Shown here piece by piece: positions 26,660-36,567 of a DNA stretch of 64,000 nt; within the stretch, counting starts at the first letter, position 1, and each line of letters opens with the position of its first letter. Made by a program: the position numbers and the translations under genes. Under the pieces are notes generated by a model. The model worked only from the letters and a program-made list of their open reading frames with translations. It had not been told where the DNA came from and searched no databases. Origin of the DNA: Sphingobacterium sp. UBA5670 (GTDB lineage Bacteria; Bacteroidota; Bacteroidia; Sphingobacteriales; Sphingobacteriaceae); contig NZ_DIIM01000010.1 of the NCBI RefSeq assembly GCF_002420705.1, forward strand, positions 92,129-156,128, read 5' to 3'.

Positions 26660-29600
26660 CTATTTTAAAGCTTTATAATAGTCATTCATGCGTTCAAATT
26701 GGTTTCCAAAATAGATATCATTGATTTCCATTCTTAGTGTTTTCTGTAAATTTTCTATACTTGGTAAATTTAAGTTCCCATCCTTTATCAACTCATTAAT
26801 TCCATCTCTAACTCTATCAGAATAAGCAGGATGGTTTCCGTGAAACGGCGCCGGCAATTTTTTTAAATTCGCTCCAGCATCAAGAGAAAAATTGATGCTG
26901 CTTAAGACTTTTTCGAAGTCCCTGTATACAGCTCTTGGTATCAGGTGATGCTTTTGGAATCCTGTAACAAATCGCTTAGCGAGCTTTCCTCCTGTTGCAG
27001 CCATCCCTGCTAAAGGCACCATGGCTGCAGCACTGAGTGCCGCATTGGTATAGTCACCACGTCCCAAATAGATCAATGCATTTATGCCATCGGCAACTTC
27101 TCCAAACCCGGGAACTAAACCAGCGATATCTAACCCTGTCTGTATCCCATCTAAAATGCTGCCATTGTTTCCCTCTCCAGATTGCGTTTTGACCCTTTTA
27201 CTCTCTCCCACATAAATTGTCTGGAAGGATCCTGCTATTCTATTCGGATCTTTTCCTCCATCATCTTTAAAAAATCCCCCAACGGTAATGTAACCACCGT
27301 TGGGCGAAGAGATAACTCTATTGGGATTCGAACTATTATACCGTCTCGCAGCCTGACCATAACTACTTGCCCAACCAGAATATAGTCCCCAAGTGTTATT
27401 TTCCTCCATTCTACCGGCGGCAAAATAAAAAGCCGCTTCGGATGAACTGAATTCTGCTACGTCCCAACCATTCTTGGCCGGTGTAATGTATGCACCGTTA
27501 CCGGCAGTGAATGACATAACATAGTTCCAGAATTCTCCATAAGGTCCCGTTATCCCGCCACCGCTTCCTGGCGCTGCTTTCAATCCCAATGGGTCATTGA
27601 ACATCATAGGATTATTGTAGGCATAATGGTACGTACCATAACCCGCACTGCTCAACGCCAATGGATCCGGACTTAAGAAACGCCCCAGGGCCGGATCGTA
27701 CATCCGGTGGTCTGTCCGGTAAAGATCAGGCAGATTGCTGAAAGCATTCTCCCATTCGGACCCGCCATTGTACAAGTTCCGGTTTGCCCCGCTCGGTATT
27801 ACTGTGCCCGGAAACTGTAGCCCGAAAGGATAATAGCTATTTTCCTGACGGACGACCGCCACCCCCGACTGCTCTTCAAAGCTGACCCGTACATTGCCCT
27901 GATGATCTTTGAGCATATACTCCGGCTTCAATACCCCGCCGACGTTACGCACTCTTCCTTCAACCATGCTAAAATACGAAATTGCTCCGTTTTCATATAC
28001 AAATCCGCCAATATAATCCAGGGTTTTAACCAATGTCCCGCCGTCGTAATGCCTGGCTCGCAAAAGGGTTCCACTTGCCGTATAGGTATAATCAACGTAT
28101 CTGTTTGTAGCCGTCGTAATGGTCGTTTTTGCTGTGAGCCCCAATACATTGTAAGCAAAGGAAAGTCCTTTCTTTGGATCAGCTGCAATTGCTCCCACAG
28201 CATCATAGCTATAAGCGGTCGTACTTCCTGTCAGGTTGCGAAAACCATAGGTACCCAGGCTGCCCGTTGTACCTTCGGAGACATTGGTCATTTTATCCCC
28301 CGTATAACTGTAACTGATATCGTCAATCGTTGTATTGACACCCGAAATTAACGCTGTACGCTGCAGGGTCATCAGGTTTCCGTTGGCATCATAGGTAAGT
28401 CCTTTTTCGTCGAAGCTCCCGGTATTGCCCCAGGCTGTTGCTCCCAACCGGTCCTTGTATTGTGCCGACTTCATGCGGTCCTGAAGGTCATAAATCATCA
28501 GATAGGATTTCTCCCTGGGGTTATTGTCCGAAGCCGTTTTTGCCCTCCATTTCACGGCCGAAATGCGTCCGCTATAAAATGCGGTGTTGCCCAAAGATGC
28601 ATCCACTTTATCATAGAGGAGTTCCATACCGAACAGGTCATTGCTATCATCGTTGTTTTCCCCGGTCCCCAGATTGCTGCTATTGATGCTCAGCAGCTGT
28701 CCGCGGATATTGTAACGGTAATCCACCGATTGCAGAAAAGTTGACCCGCTATTGGTACTATGCAGCTTCTTATCGACCAGTTGTCCCATTTCGTTATAGC
28801 TGTAGCTTGCGATACGGATATTTGCTCCATTATTATATTTCTCGTCGACACTGAGAAAGCGGCCGGCATGGTCATACTGATAGCTGTCGTCTATAGTAAC
28901 TGTACTCAACGTTCCGGCAGATGGAACTTTCCGCACGGTTCGCTGGCGCAGTATTTTGCCTGTAAAATCGGCCACCTTTGTCTCACTGTCCTCCAATGCC
29001 GTATTCAGATGGTTGTTTCTTCTTGTTTGGATAACATCTCCCGTTTTATTATAGAAACAAACAGAGGTAAGCCAGATATCGGCGAGTCCATCACCTACGC
29101 TCCGCTGCCGAACGACGGTCAGTCTACCCTGGCTGTAGGATGTTGCAGCCATCTCGTCCTGTAAGCCCTGCGGTGCATAGCTGTGATCAGCCGTACCGTT
29201 GCGGTCCAGGTCATAATCGTCAAAATAGACGTAGCTCAGTGGCTCTATGGCTGTCGTGGGAAACACAAGATTACTATAATACCCTGTCGCTGCCGTATTT
29301 ATCCTTTTTTCAGACCTATTTACGGCATAACTCAATCCCTGTACATAGCTCTGCATCGTAGCTCTTGTGGTATACACTGTATTGGTATACATACCCTGGC
29401 TTACCGCAACATTACGGGTATCGTATTTGATATAATACCACTTATTGGATGCCCGTATGCGGGCATCCTGAACGAGCACAACCCGGTCAAGTGGGTCGTA
29501 GATATAATAAATGTCACCTGTTGCAGGCTCCCGTTTTTCTATGACCTGCCCCTTGTTGTTATACCGGTAGCTATAGATCTGGTCGATTATAGGGGATTGT

Positions 29601-30424
29601 GTAAGGGTCCAGTTACCCGACTGGCGCATGGCTGTAACAGCTTTCGGCGGAACAACATATCGCGCCTGTCCAAGATCATCGTATACGTAATAGGTATCCA
29701 GCCAGTTTTCCAGCTGTCCCTCTACAGTTTCATTGATATAGGAACGGCGCAGTACCGTATTACCTGCACGGTCGGTAAATAACTGTGACTTTTGTCCGTC
29801 GGCAGTCTGTGTTTCCGCCACACGAAGTGCTCCCGGAGCAAAATTGGCCGCGGCGGTGCCGTCAGCATTCCAGCGCCGTACGGCATCCGCAGTGGTATTG
29901 CTCCGATAAGCATAGGTGCTGCTGTGCTGCCCCGGCTGGAACCCTTCGCCCGTTGTCCCCATTTCCAGCAAACGGGACAGGGGACTTTTCTCAAACAGCC
30001 TTGAGGTATAAGGTTTTCCGTCATTGGCAATTTTCTGCCCGGATGTTGCATAAAAGCTCTGCTGTTCAGCAGCTGCATTAGAGCGGTATTCACCGGTAGC
30101 CGAACTGGCCTGAAAGGGCAGAAACTCTTTTTCCTGCCTGCCCTGCCTGTCATAACTGATCGTCTGTACAATGTCCTTGCCCATTGGGCTGGCCTGGCGC
30201 TGTACGATCTGGATGGGCCTGCCGAATCCGTCCAGGTAGCTCCGGGTGCTCATACGTTTGGTATAGTCCAGCGCTAGGACATCATCCATTGTCTTTACTC
30301 CACTTACCGTAATGATATCCTGCTGAACAAAATTTTGGGACAGTCCCTGACCTTTTGCTTCTTGTACATATAGGTAGGAAAGGCAGACTCCTATTAGATA
30401 TAAGATGATATTTTTTGTGTTCAT
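26660..30424 (-). CDS. RHS-repeat polymorphic toxin with C-terminal AHH-type nuclease
   Basis: 1254 aa. Signal peptide (ends EAKGQG), an N-terminal Bacteroidota RHS leader (YLDGFGRPIQIVQRQ), many YD repeats (YDDLGQARYV, YRYNNKGQVIEKRE, YDPLDRVVLVQD), and the RHS core motif (DPALGRFLSPDPLAL to NDPLGL, ending near residue 945). A hydrophobic pre-toxin segment lies near 1085-1140. The C-terminal domain (about 1150-1254) has QKHHLIPRAVY, LDAGANLKKLP and HGNHPAYSDRV, matching the AHH branch of HNH/Endo VII-fold nuclease toxins. It would cut nucleic acid in rival cells. It is cotranscribed with 30427-34398 and followed by immunity genes. The route of export is not shown by neighbours. Confidence 0.88.
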   Translation of the reverse strand: MNTKNIILYLIGVCLSYLYVQEAKGQGLSQNFVQQDIITVSGVKTMDDVLALDYTKRMSTRSYLDGFGRPIQIVQRQASPMGKDIVQTISYDRQGRQEKEFLPFQASSATGEYRSNAAAEQQSFYATSGQKIANDGKPYTSRLFEKSPLSRLLEMGTTGEGFQPGQHSSTYAYRSNTTADAVRRWNADGTAAANFAPGALRVAETQTADGQKSQLFTDRAGNTVLRRSYINETVEGQLENWLDTYYVYDDLGQARYVVPPKAVTAMRQSGNWTLTQSPIIDQIYSYRYNNKGQVIEKREPATGDIYYIYDPLDRVVLVQDARIRASNKWYYIKYDTRNVAVSQGMYTNTVYTTRATMQSYVQGLSYAVNRSEKRINTAATGYYSNLVFPTTAIEPLSYVYFDDYDLDRNGTADHSYAPQGLQDEMAATSYSQGRLTVVRQRSVGDGLADIWLTSVCFYNKTGDVIQTRRNNHLNTALEDSETKVADFTGKILRQRTVRKVPSAGTLSTVTIDDSYQYDHAGRFLSVDEKYNNGANIRIASYSYNEMGQLVDKKLHSTNSGSTFLQSVDYRYNIRGQLLSINSSNLGTGENNDDSNDLFGMELLYDKVDASLGNTAFYSGRISAVKWRAKTASDNNPREKSYLMIYDLQDRMKSAQYKDRLGATAWGNTGSFDEKGLTYDANGNLMTLQRTALISGVNTTIDDISYSYTGDKMTNVSEGTTGSLGTYGFRNLTGSTTAYSYDAVGAIAADPKKGLSFAYNVLGLTAKTTITTATNRYVDYTYTASGTLLRARHYDGGTLVKTLDYIGGFVYENGAISYFSMVEGRVRNVGGVLKPEYMLKDHQGNVRVSFEEQSGVAVVRQENSYYPFGLQFPGTVIPSGANRNLYNGGSEWENAFSNLPDLYRTDHRMYDPALGRFLSPDPLALSSAGYGTYHYAYNNPMMFNDPLGLKAAPGSGGGITGPYGEFWNYVMSFTAGNGAYITPAKNGWDVAEFSSSEAAFYFAAGRMEENNTWGLYSGWASSYGQAARRYNSSNPNRVISSPNGGYITVGGFFKDDGGKDPNRIAGSFQTIYVGESKRVKTQSGEGNNGSILDGIQTGLDIAGLVPGFGEVADGINALIYLGRGDYTNAALSAAAMVPLAGMAATGGKLAKRFVTGFQKHHLIPRAVYRDFEKVLSSINFSLDAGANLKKLPAPFHGNHPAYSDRVRDGINELIKDGNLNLPSIENLQKTLRMEINDIYFGNQFERMNDYYKALK

Positions 30425-30426
30425 AA

Positions 30427-33400
30427 CTATTCGATCTCTATAAGTTCACAATCCTGAAGTTTTACGCTGAAATCAATTCTCGGTTGGGTTGTTAGATCCA
30501 CATTAAATTGATAAATACCCGAAGCAACTCCCCTACAGAGCTCCAATGAGCCATAACTGCACCGTACGCTCTTAAATCCCTGAGGACTATAGGCTGGATG
30601 ATATCCTCCTAAAGTATAAACTTGGACAGTATAAGCCCCGGGAGGAACCGAAATATTGGCATTCCAGTTATACCATAGCTCATTTTTTGAAAAAGATCGA
30701 TATAAATTGGTCCCCTTATAAAATTTAACCTCAGTAATTTCGCCTCCGGACATCTCTCCAATGTGTGCTTCGACGCTTGCAGTACTGTCATAAGGCGTCA
30801 CCACAATCGGTTTGGATGCCGTATATGTGCCATAGAGTGCAGATACCTGCTGCAAGGTGACCACAAAATTTCCATTAGTAGTGTACATATGCTGAACATC
30901 ATCGCTGCTTGTTGTAACCGGAGCTGTGCCATCCCCGAAATTCCAGATGTACTTGCTTCCTTCCTTATTGCGCAATAAACCATAACTCGAAAAATTGATC
31001 TGCTTATTGCTTGCTATTCCATCATGGTGAATATATAGCACACTATCAATTAGATCATTTTTATTAACATAGCTATTGGCCACCAAGATATTATGGTCAG
31101 CATCTAGGGTTCGCCTTAACCGGCCATAACCATCGTATTCATAAAACTCCGTCACGCCATTCAGCGTAGACTGCGAAGTTGAAATACCTAGATCATAATC
31201 TAAAGTATTGACGGTTATAGCAGTCTGCTCCGGAAAGAAATAAATATCATCTATAGCCAGATTCTGGGAGGTCTGCAGTTTTGCGACAAAATCTCCCGAA
31301 ATTGAAGCAACAGAAATATACTGTTGATAAAATTTCCATTCGCTTCCACTTGCCAAAAAAGGTACCTGGATACTCTGGCTGGAAACACCATTCACAAAAA
31401 GCTGCAGTGTGATATTACCAGCATTAGGAGCTTTTGCCCAAAAAGAGAGTAAATAACGGTCTGTACCCGCTTTTTTTGAAACGGTTCTGCTGAACACCGT
31501 TCCCGTTGGAAGATTCAGGGAACGCTGACCGGTTCGGCCGTCATTTTCATTCCATGAATATGTGGACACTGTAGCATCGGGTTTGAATCCATTTTCGTAG
31601 TCCGTTGTCAGATCCTCAAAGGTATTTATGGACAGTTCTCTGACGGCAACTCCAACAGCACGGACATAGGGGAGGTGGCCGGTATACAATATTGTCTGAT
31701 TATTTCCCAGGTTATCATCTGATGTTAGCAATTTCCCGTTTAGACCGTAGGCTGTATAATTGGTCGTGATCCAGTAGCGTGAATCGGAACTGAAATTTCC
31801 GCCCTGTACTGTAGACTGCTGAAAATCTGTTATTCCGTCGGCATTCTGGAAAATTAGCTGCTGTGCTGGCTTCTGATAGGTTACCCCCTGCCAGGTAAAT
31901 GTATTGAATCTGGTCAGCTGCGCTGATATCGTTTTCACAGTACCGCTGCGTTCCAGGGTACGCCATGTCTCGATGGGAATATTGATCCCACGATCCTGCA
32001 GCTGTTTCATCGCTGTAGCAGTCGCATCGGTGGCTGTGGTCAGGTTGTAGTCTTTCAGAAACTTGCTGTTATTTCTCAAGATTGACCCATCACTGGCTGT
32101 GGTGGTCATCTGGGTCGCATAACTGTGCAACGTGCTTCCATACGTATAGTCGATTACCTTGCTTTCCTGTACGGTACCGTCGATATTGAAAAGCTCCTCT
32201 TTGCGGCTCTGCACAACTTTATCCTTATTATACAGGACAGGATATTTTGTATAGTAGACAGCATTCCCGATCGTCTCCATTTTAAGGGCATACATTCTGT
32301 CGGGTGTCTGCCTGCGCACATAGGTATTTGTACTCTCTTTGACTTTCTGCCCGTTCTGGTTGTAGGATGTTTCGGAAATTAACTGGCCGCGTTCAAAACT
32401 AAAATCCATATTCGGGGCAAAGGGATAGGTATTACGGTCTGCAGCTACGAGGCCAACCGTAGCACAGCCAGTTCTTGCAAGATAGGACCAATTGGGAGTC
32501 CAGTCAGGAGCTGAACTCACATCAAAATGCATAGCTGGCCGGCTAAAACGATACAACGTACTCCCCAGGTCGGGTGAACTCTGCTTGACCGTAGCATAGA
32601 GGATATTGTCAGGTTCTGCCGAAAGGTCTTCATCGGATCTGATAATAGATGCTTTCCATTGCTGTTCGGTTGTACCGCCTCCCGTAGAGGACTGCATAAA
32701 GGCAAACTGGGGCAGGGCTATAGGAGCTCCGCTGGATTTGCCGGTCGCAGGATCAGTATAGTCATAGGTTCGTATCCCATCATTGGTGGTTAAGCCGTCT
32801 TTATCTGTAATCTGCTTGACCCTTACACCGCCACCGATAACATCTACACCTGCCTGGGCGTCATAAAATTGCTGGGGTTCATAGGTGATCTCCGAAGTGC
32901 CGCCATTTTCATATGTAACGCTACGGAGCATGCCATTTTTCACCCGGTTAATATCTGTTGACCGGGTATTTCCAGATAGCGTGTATGGGTAAGTGCTGGT
33001 GAGCCCAGAAGGCAAATAGGTACGGATCCGGTCGTGGGCTGAACTCGAAGGGTTGAGATAGACCTGTGGGTTCAGGGTGGAAGCAGAACTGCTGTTGTAA
33101 TAACCCCATGCGTCCAGCTGAGTACTGGCAGAGTCCGGCAGATCGATTTTATAGTCAAGAACGCTCAATTTTGTTAATCCATAATAGTCAAACTTGGTAT
33201 TTATTGTTTTTCCGTGGGTAGAACCTATGACCTGATCGAGAAAATACCGGCGGTATCTGGATTCGCTGGTATTCGCCGTGGCCTCAGAATAGCTGAAACT
33301 CAAGCGCCAGATTATTTTCCAGAAACTTGCCGGCGGATCTATGGGAATAAGTTCCGATTCATAAGAGTTCAGAGTAAGGTCACTTATGACGTAAGTGCGC

Positions 33401-34398
33401 GTATATTCGTTGAACTTGTAGGATATTTTAAGCTGCTGGGCTCCTAGATTATCGGGCCTTCCTGAATAATTTACCTCCGTGAGCAATACCGGCGTATAAT
33501 TATCCTCAATCCTGTACTGTTTCGTCTTTGTATTGGAATCCCCTATATAAAAGGCGACATCCCTTCCCATATAAATCCGGCCTAACTCGCTATAGCCAAA
33601 GGACACATCATTACCATTATTATCCGTTATTTTGCTCAGATACCAGTTGCCATTATAACCGATTGTATTTTTGTAAAGATCATACTGTCGTTTCTGGTAG
33701 AGGATACCGGAGAGATTGGGTCTTGTTGCCTGACGAACAAAACGCTCCGTCACATTGAATTCATAGATGAGCCCCTGATCCGTCTTCACAACGATACTCT
33801 GGATACCAAAGCCCGCACCGGACAAAGTATAACTCACTTTCAGGTCGGATTTGTCGGTAGATACCAATTGATTTCCTCTAAAGACTAAAGTAGCAGAAAG
33901 ACCTGGCGCATTGAGATGAAAAACATCCGGTTCCATATCCCATAGGGATGAAAAATTTGTCTGGAGATAGGTTAAATCTGTGGTTTCATCGGGACAGGTT
34001 GTTTTGTTATTGTCATTGGCGATAGTGAAAGCTGCAATCTTAGCTTCGTTTCCATTATATAGCCAACCAGCACGTCTATCTGCTCCTGTACCTTGATCGA
34101 TCTCATCAGGGAGATCACGGAGCTCTCTGGATATTGAGCCACCGATGGATACATTCCAGTTCATCCCCGCATTTCCCTCTGAGGCTTTCACCTTAACTCC
34201 ATTCCCGTAATAGGAGAGATTGATCGGGATCTGGATATCACCCCGCTGGATTAAATAGAGCGGAATATTCATCTGGGCACCACCTGTTAAAGGGAATACA
34301 TCGACGCGTTGGCCATAGCTTTTGCCAGGAAAAATTGTGGCAATCACTCCCGCAAACAACAAACTGAAAAACCAGTTCACTTTAATATTGGAATACAT
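30427..34398 (-). CDS. Large secreted YD-repeat protein with PKD domain, partner of the RHS toxin
   Basis: 1323 aa. Signal peptide ends near SYGQR. The N-terminal part (MNIPLYLIQRGDIQIPINLSY, GMNWNVSIGGSISREL) is a beta-rich module common in Bacteroidota beside RHS genes. The middle carries RHS-like strands, a carbohydrate-binding-like jelly roll near 965-1050, a YD repeat near 1082 (YEYDGYGRLRRTLDADHN) and a PKD domain near 1145-1190 (WNFGDGTAPVTT...HMYTTNGNFVVTL). No toxin domain is visible. It ends 2 bp before the RHS toxin gene, so the two form an operon; together they could build the shell or surface scaffold for the toxin. Function inferred from position. Confidence 0.75.
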   Translation of the reverse strand: MYSNIKVNWFFSLLFAGVIATIFPGKSYGQRVDVFPLTGGAQMNIPLYLIQRGDIQIPINLSYYGNGVKVKASEGNAGMNWNVSIGGSISRELRDLPDEIDQGTGADRRAGWLYNGNEAKIAAFTIANDNNKTTCPDETTDLTYLQTNFSSLWDMEPDVFHLNAPGLSATLVFRGNQLVSTDKSDLKVSYTLSGAGFGIQSIVVKTDQGLIYEFNVTERFVRQATRPNLSGILYQKRQYDLYKNTIGYNGNWYLSKITDNNGNDVSFGYSELGRIYMGRDVAFYIGDSNTKTKQYRIEDNYTPVLLTEVNYSGRPDNLGAQQLKISYKFNEYTRTYVISDLTLNSYESELIPIDPPASFWKIIWRLSFSYSEATANTSESRYRRYFLDQVIGSTHGKTINTKFDYYGLTKLSVLDYKIDLPDSASTQLDAWGYYNSSSASTLNPQVYLNPSSSAHDRIRTYLPSGLTSTYPYTLSGNTRSTDINRVKNGMLRSVTYENGGTSEITYEPQQFYDAQAGVDVIGGGVRVKQITDKDGLTTNDGIRTYDYTDPATGKSSGAPIALPQFAFMQSSTGGGTTEQQWKASIIRSDEDLSAEPDNILYATVKQSSPDLGSTLYRFSRPAMHFDVSSAPDWTPNWSYLARTGCATVGLVAADRNTYPFAPNMDFSFERGQLISETSYNQNGQKVKESTNTYVRRQTPDRMYALKMETIGNAVYYTKYPVLYNKDKVVQSRKEELFNIDGTVQESKVIDYTYGSTLHSYATQMTTTASDGSILRNNSKFLKDYNLTTATDATATAMKQLQDRGINIPIETWRTLERSGTVKTISAQLTRFNTFTWQGVTYQKPAQQLIFQNADGITDFQQSTVQGGNFSSDSRYWITTNYTAYGLNGKLLTSDDNLGNNQTILYTGHLPYVRAVGVAVRELSINTFEDLTTDYENGFKPDATVSTYSWNENDGRTGQRSLNLPTGTVFSRTVSKKAGTDRYLLSFWAKAPNAGNITLQLFVNGVSSQSIQVPFLASGSEWKFYQQYISVASISGDFVAKLQTSQNLAIDDIYFFPEQTAITVNTLDYDLGISTSQSTLNGVTEFYEYDGYGRLRRTLDADHNILVANSYVNKNDLIDSVLYIHHDGIASNKQINFSSYGLLRNKEGSKYIWNFGDGTAPVTTSSDDVQHMYTTNGNFVVTLQQVSALYGTYTASKPIVVTPYDSTASVEAHIGEMSGGEITEVKFYKGTNLYRSFSKNELWYNWNANISVPPGAYTVQVYTLGGYHPAYSPQGFKSVRCSYGSLELCRGVASGIYQFNVDLTTQPRIDFSVKLQDCELIEIE

Positions 34399-34456
34399 AG
34401 AAAAATAGGATTTTCTCGGTTAATAAATTATAATTTGGCTGTTATAAAAGCTATGT

Positions 34457-34488
34457 TAAATATAAGAAACTGATTTTGAATTTTCAAA
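34457..34488 (-). promoter_or_regulatory. Putative promoter of the RHS toxin operon
   Basis: On the reverse strand TTTG (34488-34485), a 20-bp spacer and TATATTTA (34464-34457) fit the Bacteroidota consensus TTTG-N19-21-TAnnTTTG with one mismatch. It lies 59 bp ahead of the ATG at 34398. Confidence 0.45.
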
Positions 34489-34639
34489 ATCTTATTACTA
34501 ATTGTCAATATTGTTGTAAATTTAGTTTCATTATTCATTTAATAGGCATAATTCACTTAATTGACACACTGTGTTGTTTATAATTGGGCAAGTGAATGTT
34601 GTTGTAAAGAAAAACGATTTTAAAAATAACGATAAACCG

Positions 34640-35251
34640 ATGCTTGTAAATGCAATTAAAACAAGGAGAAGAAAATTGGAGGATACATCCATTCAAGGAA
34701 ATACAATAATACTAAGAGAAAGCCGGATACATATTGCTTACCCTCCTGACTGGCAATGTTTAGACCCAAGCATTTTTGAAGAGTTCAAGCTTTTGATTTT
34801 TTCAGATGTTTTTTTAGCATTGGAACAATGGGAAAAGCGAAAGGTTTGGAAGGCTATTTACGCTCCGCAGTTTATTTTGCAAAATTCGAAGAATGGAATT
34901 AATTCATTTGCTGTTTGTTACATCTTTGATAAAGTTGCATTGACCGGCTCATCAAACTTATCACTAAGAAGTTTAGTTAAGATGGAGCAGATGTGGAGTG
35001 GCCATCTCCTTAAATTTGTAGATTCTCTAAGAACGAATCCAAAATCTATCATAATTAATTCCTATTTGGCATGTGTATCCGGTAATAGGTCATTTGCGAT
35101 CAATAATCGTAATCAACAAAATATCCGCATTTTGATGGTGGAATTTGATCATCTAATATTGACATTTTATCTGATTGAGCCAATTCTCCCTGAGGGGATG
35201 GAGAGCTCGGTTCAAGAATTGATCAATATGATATCTGTGGGACAATGCTAG
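34640..35251 (+). CDS. Hypothetical protein, possibly Mog1/PsbP-like fold
   Basis: About 203 aa from ATG 34640; the frame is open further up to a GTG at 34571. Not recognised. No signal peptide or membrane segment. The pattern of a short strand region (RIHIAYPPDWQ), a middle with alternating strands, and a C-terminal strand plus helix (LILTFYLIEPI...VQELINMI) is reminiscent of the Mog1/PsbP/DcrB fold, which includes chaperones of RHS effectors; this is a weak visual guess. It is AT-rich and divergent from the RHS operon, and is followed by the LacI gene on the same strand. Confidence 0.5.
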   Translation: MLVNAIKTRRRKLEDTSIQGNTIILRESRIHIAYPPDWQCLDPSIFEEFKLLIFSDVFLALEQWEKRKVWKAIYAPQFILQNSKNGINSFAVCYIFDKVALTGSSNLSLRSLVKMEQMWSGHLLKFVDSLRTNPKSIIINSYLACVSGNRSFAINNRNQQNIRILMVEFDHLILTFYLIEPILPEGMESSVQELINMISVGQC

Positions 35252-35328
35252 AATTTAAGATTGTATTTTGTAGGCTAATAGAAAAACCTATAACCCGCTG
35301 ATTTAAAACAAAGGGAACAAAAAGAAAA

Positions 35329-35361
35329 TTTGCTATTCTGGAGAGATAATTGCTTTATTTG
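35329..35361 (+). promoter_or_regulatory. Putative promoter of the lacI-type regulator gene
   Basis: TTTG (35329-35332), a 21-bp spacer and TTTATTTG (35354-35361) match the Bacteroidota consensus TTTG-N19-21-TAnnTTTG with one mismatch, 43 bp before the start codon at 35405. Confidence 0.4.
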
Positions 35362-35404
35362 TATCCAACAATTATTATAGACAAAAAGCAAAGGGAATTT
35401 CGAT

Positions 35405-36415
35405 ATGTCGCAATTAACAATAGTAGATCTGGCCAAAAAATTAGGCTTGTCAAAATCGACCGTTTCCCGTGCATTTCGGGATAATGAGGATATTAATCCG
35501 GCTACCAAAGCTCGGATTTTGGCTATGGCCGAAGAAATAGGTTTTTCTCCCAATGTCTATGCCAGTAGCCTAAAAGCGAATAAAAGTCTGACCATTGCGA
35601 TTATTATTCCCGAATTTGGCAATAAGTTTTTCTCCCAAGCAATCAAAGGTATCGAGGCTGTGGCACGCTCCAAAGGCTATCATACCTTGATCTATGTGAC
35701 GGATCATCAGGTACAAAACGAAGCTTCCATCGTACGATCGCTGGCCAACGGGCGCGTGGATGGGGTGATTATTTCGGCTTCCGGTGAAGGAAAGGACCAT
35801 TCCCATTTGCAACTTTTGGCAGAACGCGGCATCCCGGTTATGTTTTTTGACCGTTCATATGACGACTGGCAAGGTGGTTATGTCACGGGTAATGACTTTG
35901 ATTCTGCTTACCTGGCAACCAAACACCTGATCGATAATGCCTGTAAACGGATCGCTTATCTTGCGATCAATCCGAATGTCTCCATCGGTAAGGTGCGTAA
36001 AGATGGCTACGAAAAGGCGTTGCAGGAAGTGGGGATTCCGATCAGGCCAGCGCTTATTTTAGATACGGTCAATGATGCCGAACAAAATATGCTTGATATT
36101 GCTGCTTTGATCGAAAAAGAAAAACCTGATGCCATATTTGCTTCGGTTGAGCGGCTAGCTATCTCCAGCATACGTGTTGCCAAGCAGCTTGCTATCCGTA
36201 TTCCTGAAGATCTCAAAATCATTTGTTTTTCTTGCTTGGATATTGCCGATCTAATCGATCCAGCACTGAGCGTAGTGAAACAACCGGCCTATGAAATGGG
36301 GGAATTGGTAACAAAATACCTGTTGGATAAGATGGATGATCCGGATAACAGTAAGATTGCTAATTCGGTTTATCTTGATTCTCAGCTTATTTTTCAAAAA
36401 TCTAGCCTCAAATAA
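35405..36415 (+). CDS. LacI-family transcriptional regulator of the maltose PUL
   Basis: 336 aa. N-terminal LacI helix-turn-helix (TIVDLAKKLGLSKSTVSRAF, residues 5-24) with hinge, then a periplasmic-binding-type effector domain (about 60-330; LTIAIIIPEFGNKFFSQ, DGVIISASGEG, FFDRSYDDW). It lies immediately upstream of, and parallel to, the maltose/starch PUL, and two GGGAAC-type palindromes in the following gap (36464-36483 and 36568-36580) are its likely operators. LacI proteins in the same position control maltose utilisation in other Bacteroidota. Whether it represses or activates is not visible. Confidence 0.93.
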   Translation: MSQLTIVDLAKKLGLSKSTVSRAFRDNEDINPATKARILAMAEEIGFSPNVYASSLKANKSLTIAIIIPEFGNKFFSQAIKGIEAVARSKGYHTLIYVTDHQVQNEASIVRSLANGRVDGVIISASGEGKDHSHLQLLAERGIPVMFFDRSYDDWQGGYVTGNDFDSAYLATKHLIDNACKRIAYLAINPNVSIGKVRKDGYEKALQEVGIPIRPALILDTVNDAEQNMLDIAALIEKEKPDAIFASVERLAISSIRVAKQLAIRIPEDLKIICFSCLDIADLIDPALSVVKQPAYEMGELVTKYLLDKMDDPDNSKIANSVYLDSQLIFQKSSLK

Positions 36416-36463
36416 GTAAAAAAATATTTGGTTTTTGTCTATCCATTATTTAGCTTTGGTTAC

Positions 36464-36483
36464 TTTCGGGAACATTCCCGGAA
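36464..36483. promoter_or_regulatory. LacI-type operator 1
   Basis: Near-perfect palindrome: arms TTTCGGGAA and TTCCCGGAA around a central CA, one mismatch. It shares the core GGGAA...TTCCC with the second site 101 bp downstream. Even length with a central CG or CA step is typical of LacI/GalR-family operators. Confidence 0.7.
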
Positions 36484-36532
36484 GTATTTAAATAATCAAT
36501 TTGTATAAAATTATTGGATAGGGAAAACTGAA

Positions 36533-36557
36533 AAATCGCAACAGGCGATTTCTTTTT
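36533..36557 (+). terminator. Stem-loop with T run between the two operators
   Basis: Seven-bp stem AAATCGC/GCGATTT (36533-36539 with 36545-36551), 5-nt loop, then CTTTTT. It is either the terminator of the LacI gene or, if the PUL promoter lies upstream of it, an attenuator in the PUL leader. Confidence 0.55.
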
Positions 36558-36567
36558 ACCTTGATTT

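Noticed and set aside
29183..29782. 199-codon open frame on the forward strand
   Set aside because: It lies wholly inside the RHS gene on the other strand, has no recognisable motif, and RHS genes with rich composition generate many long antisense frames.
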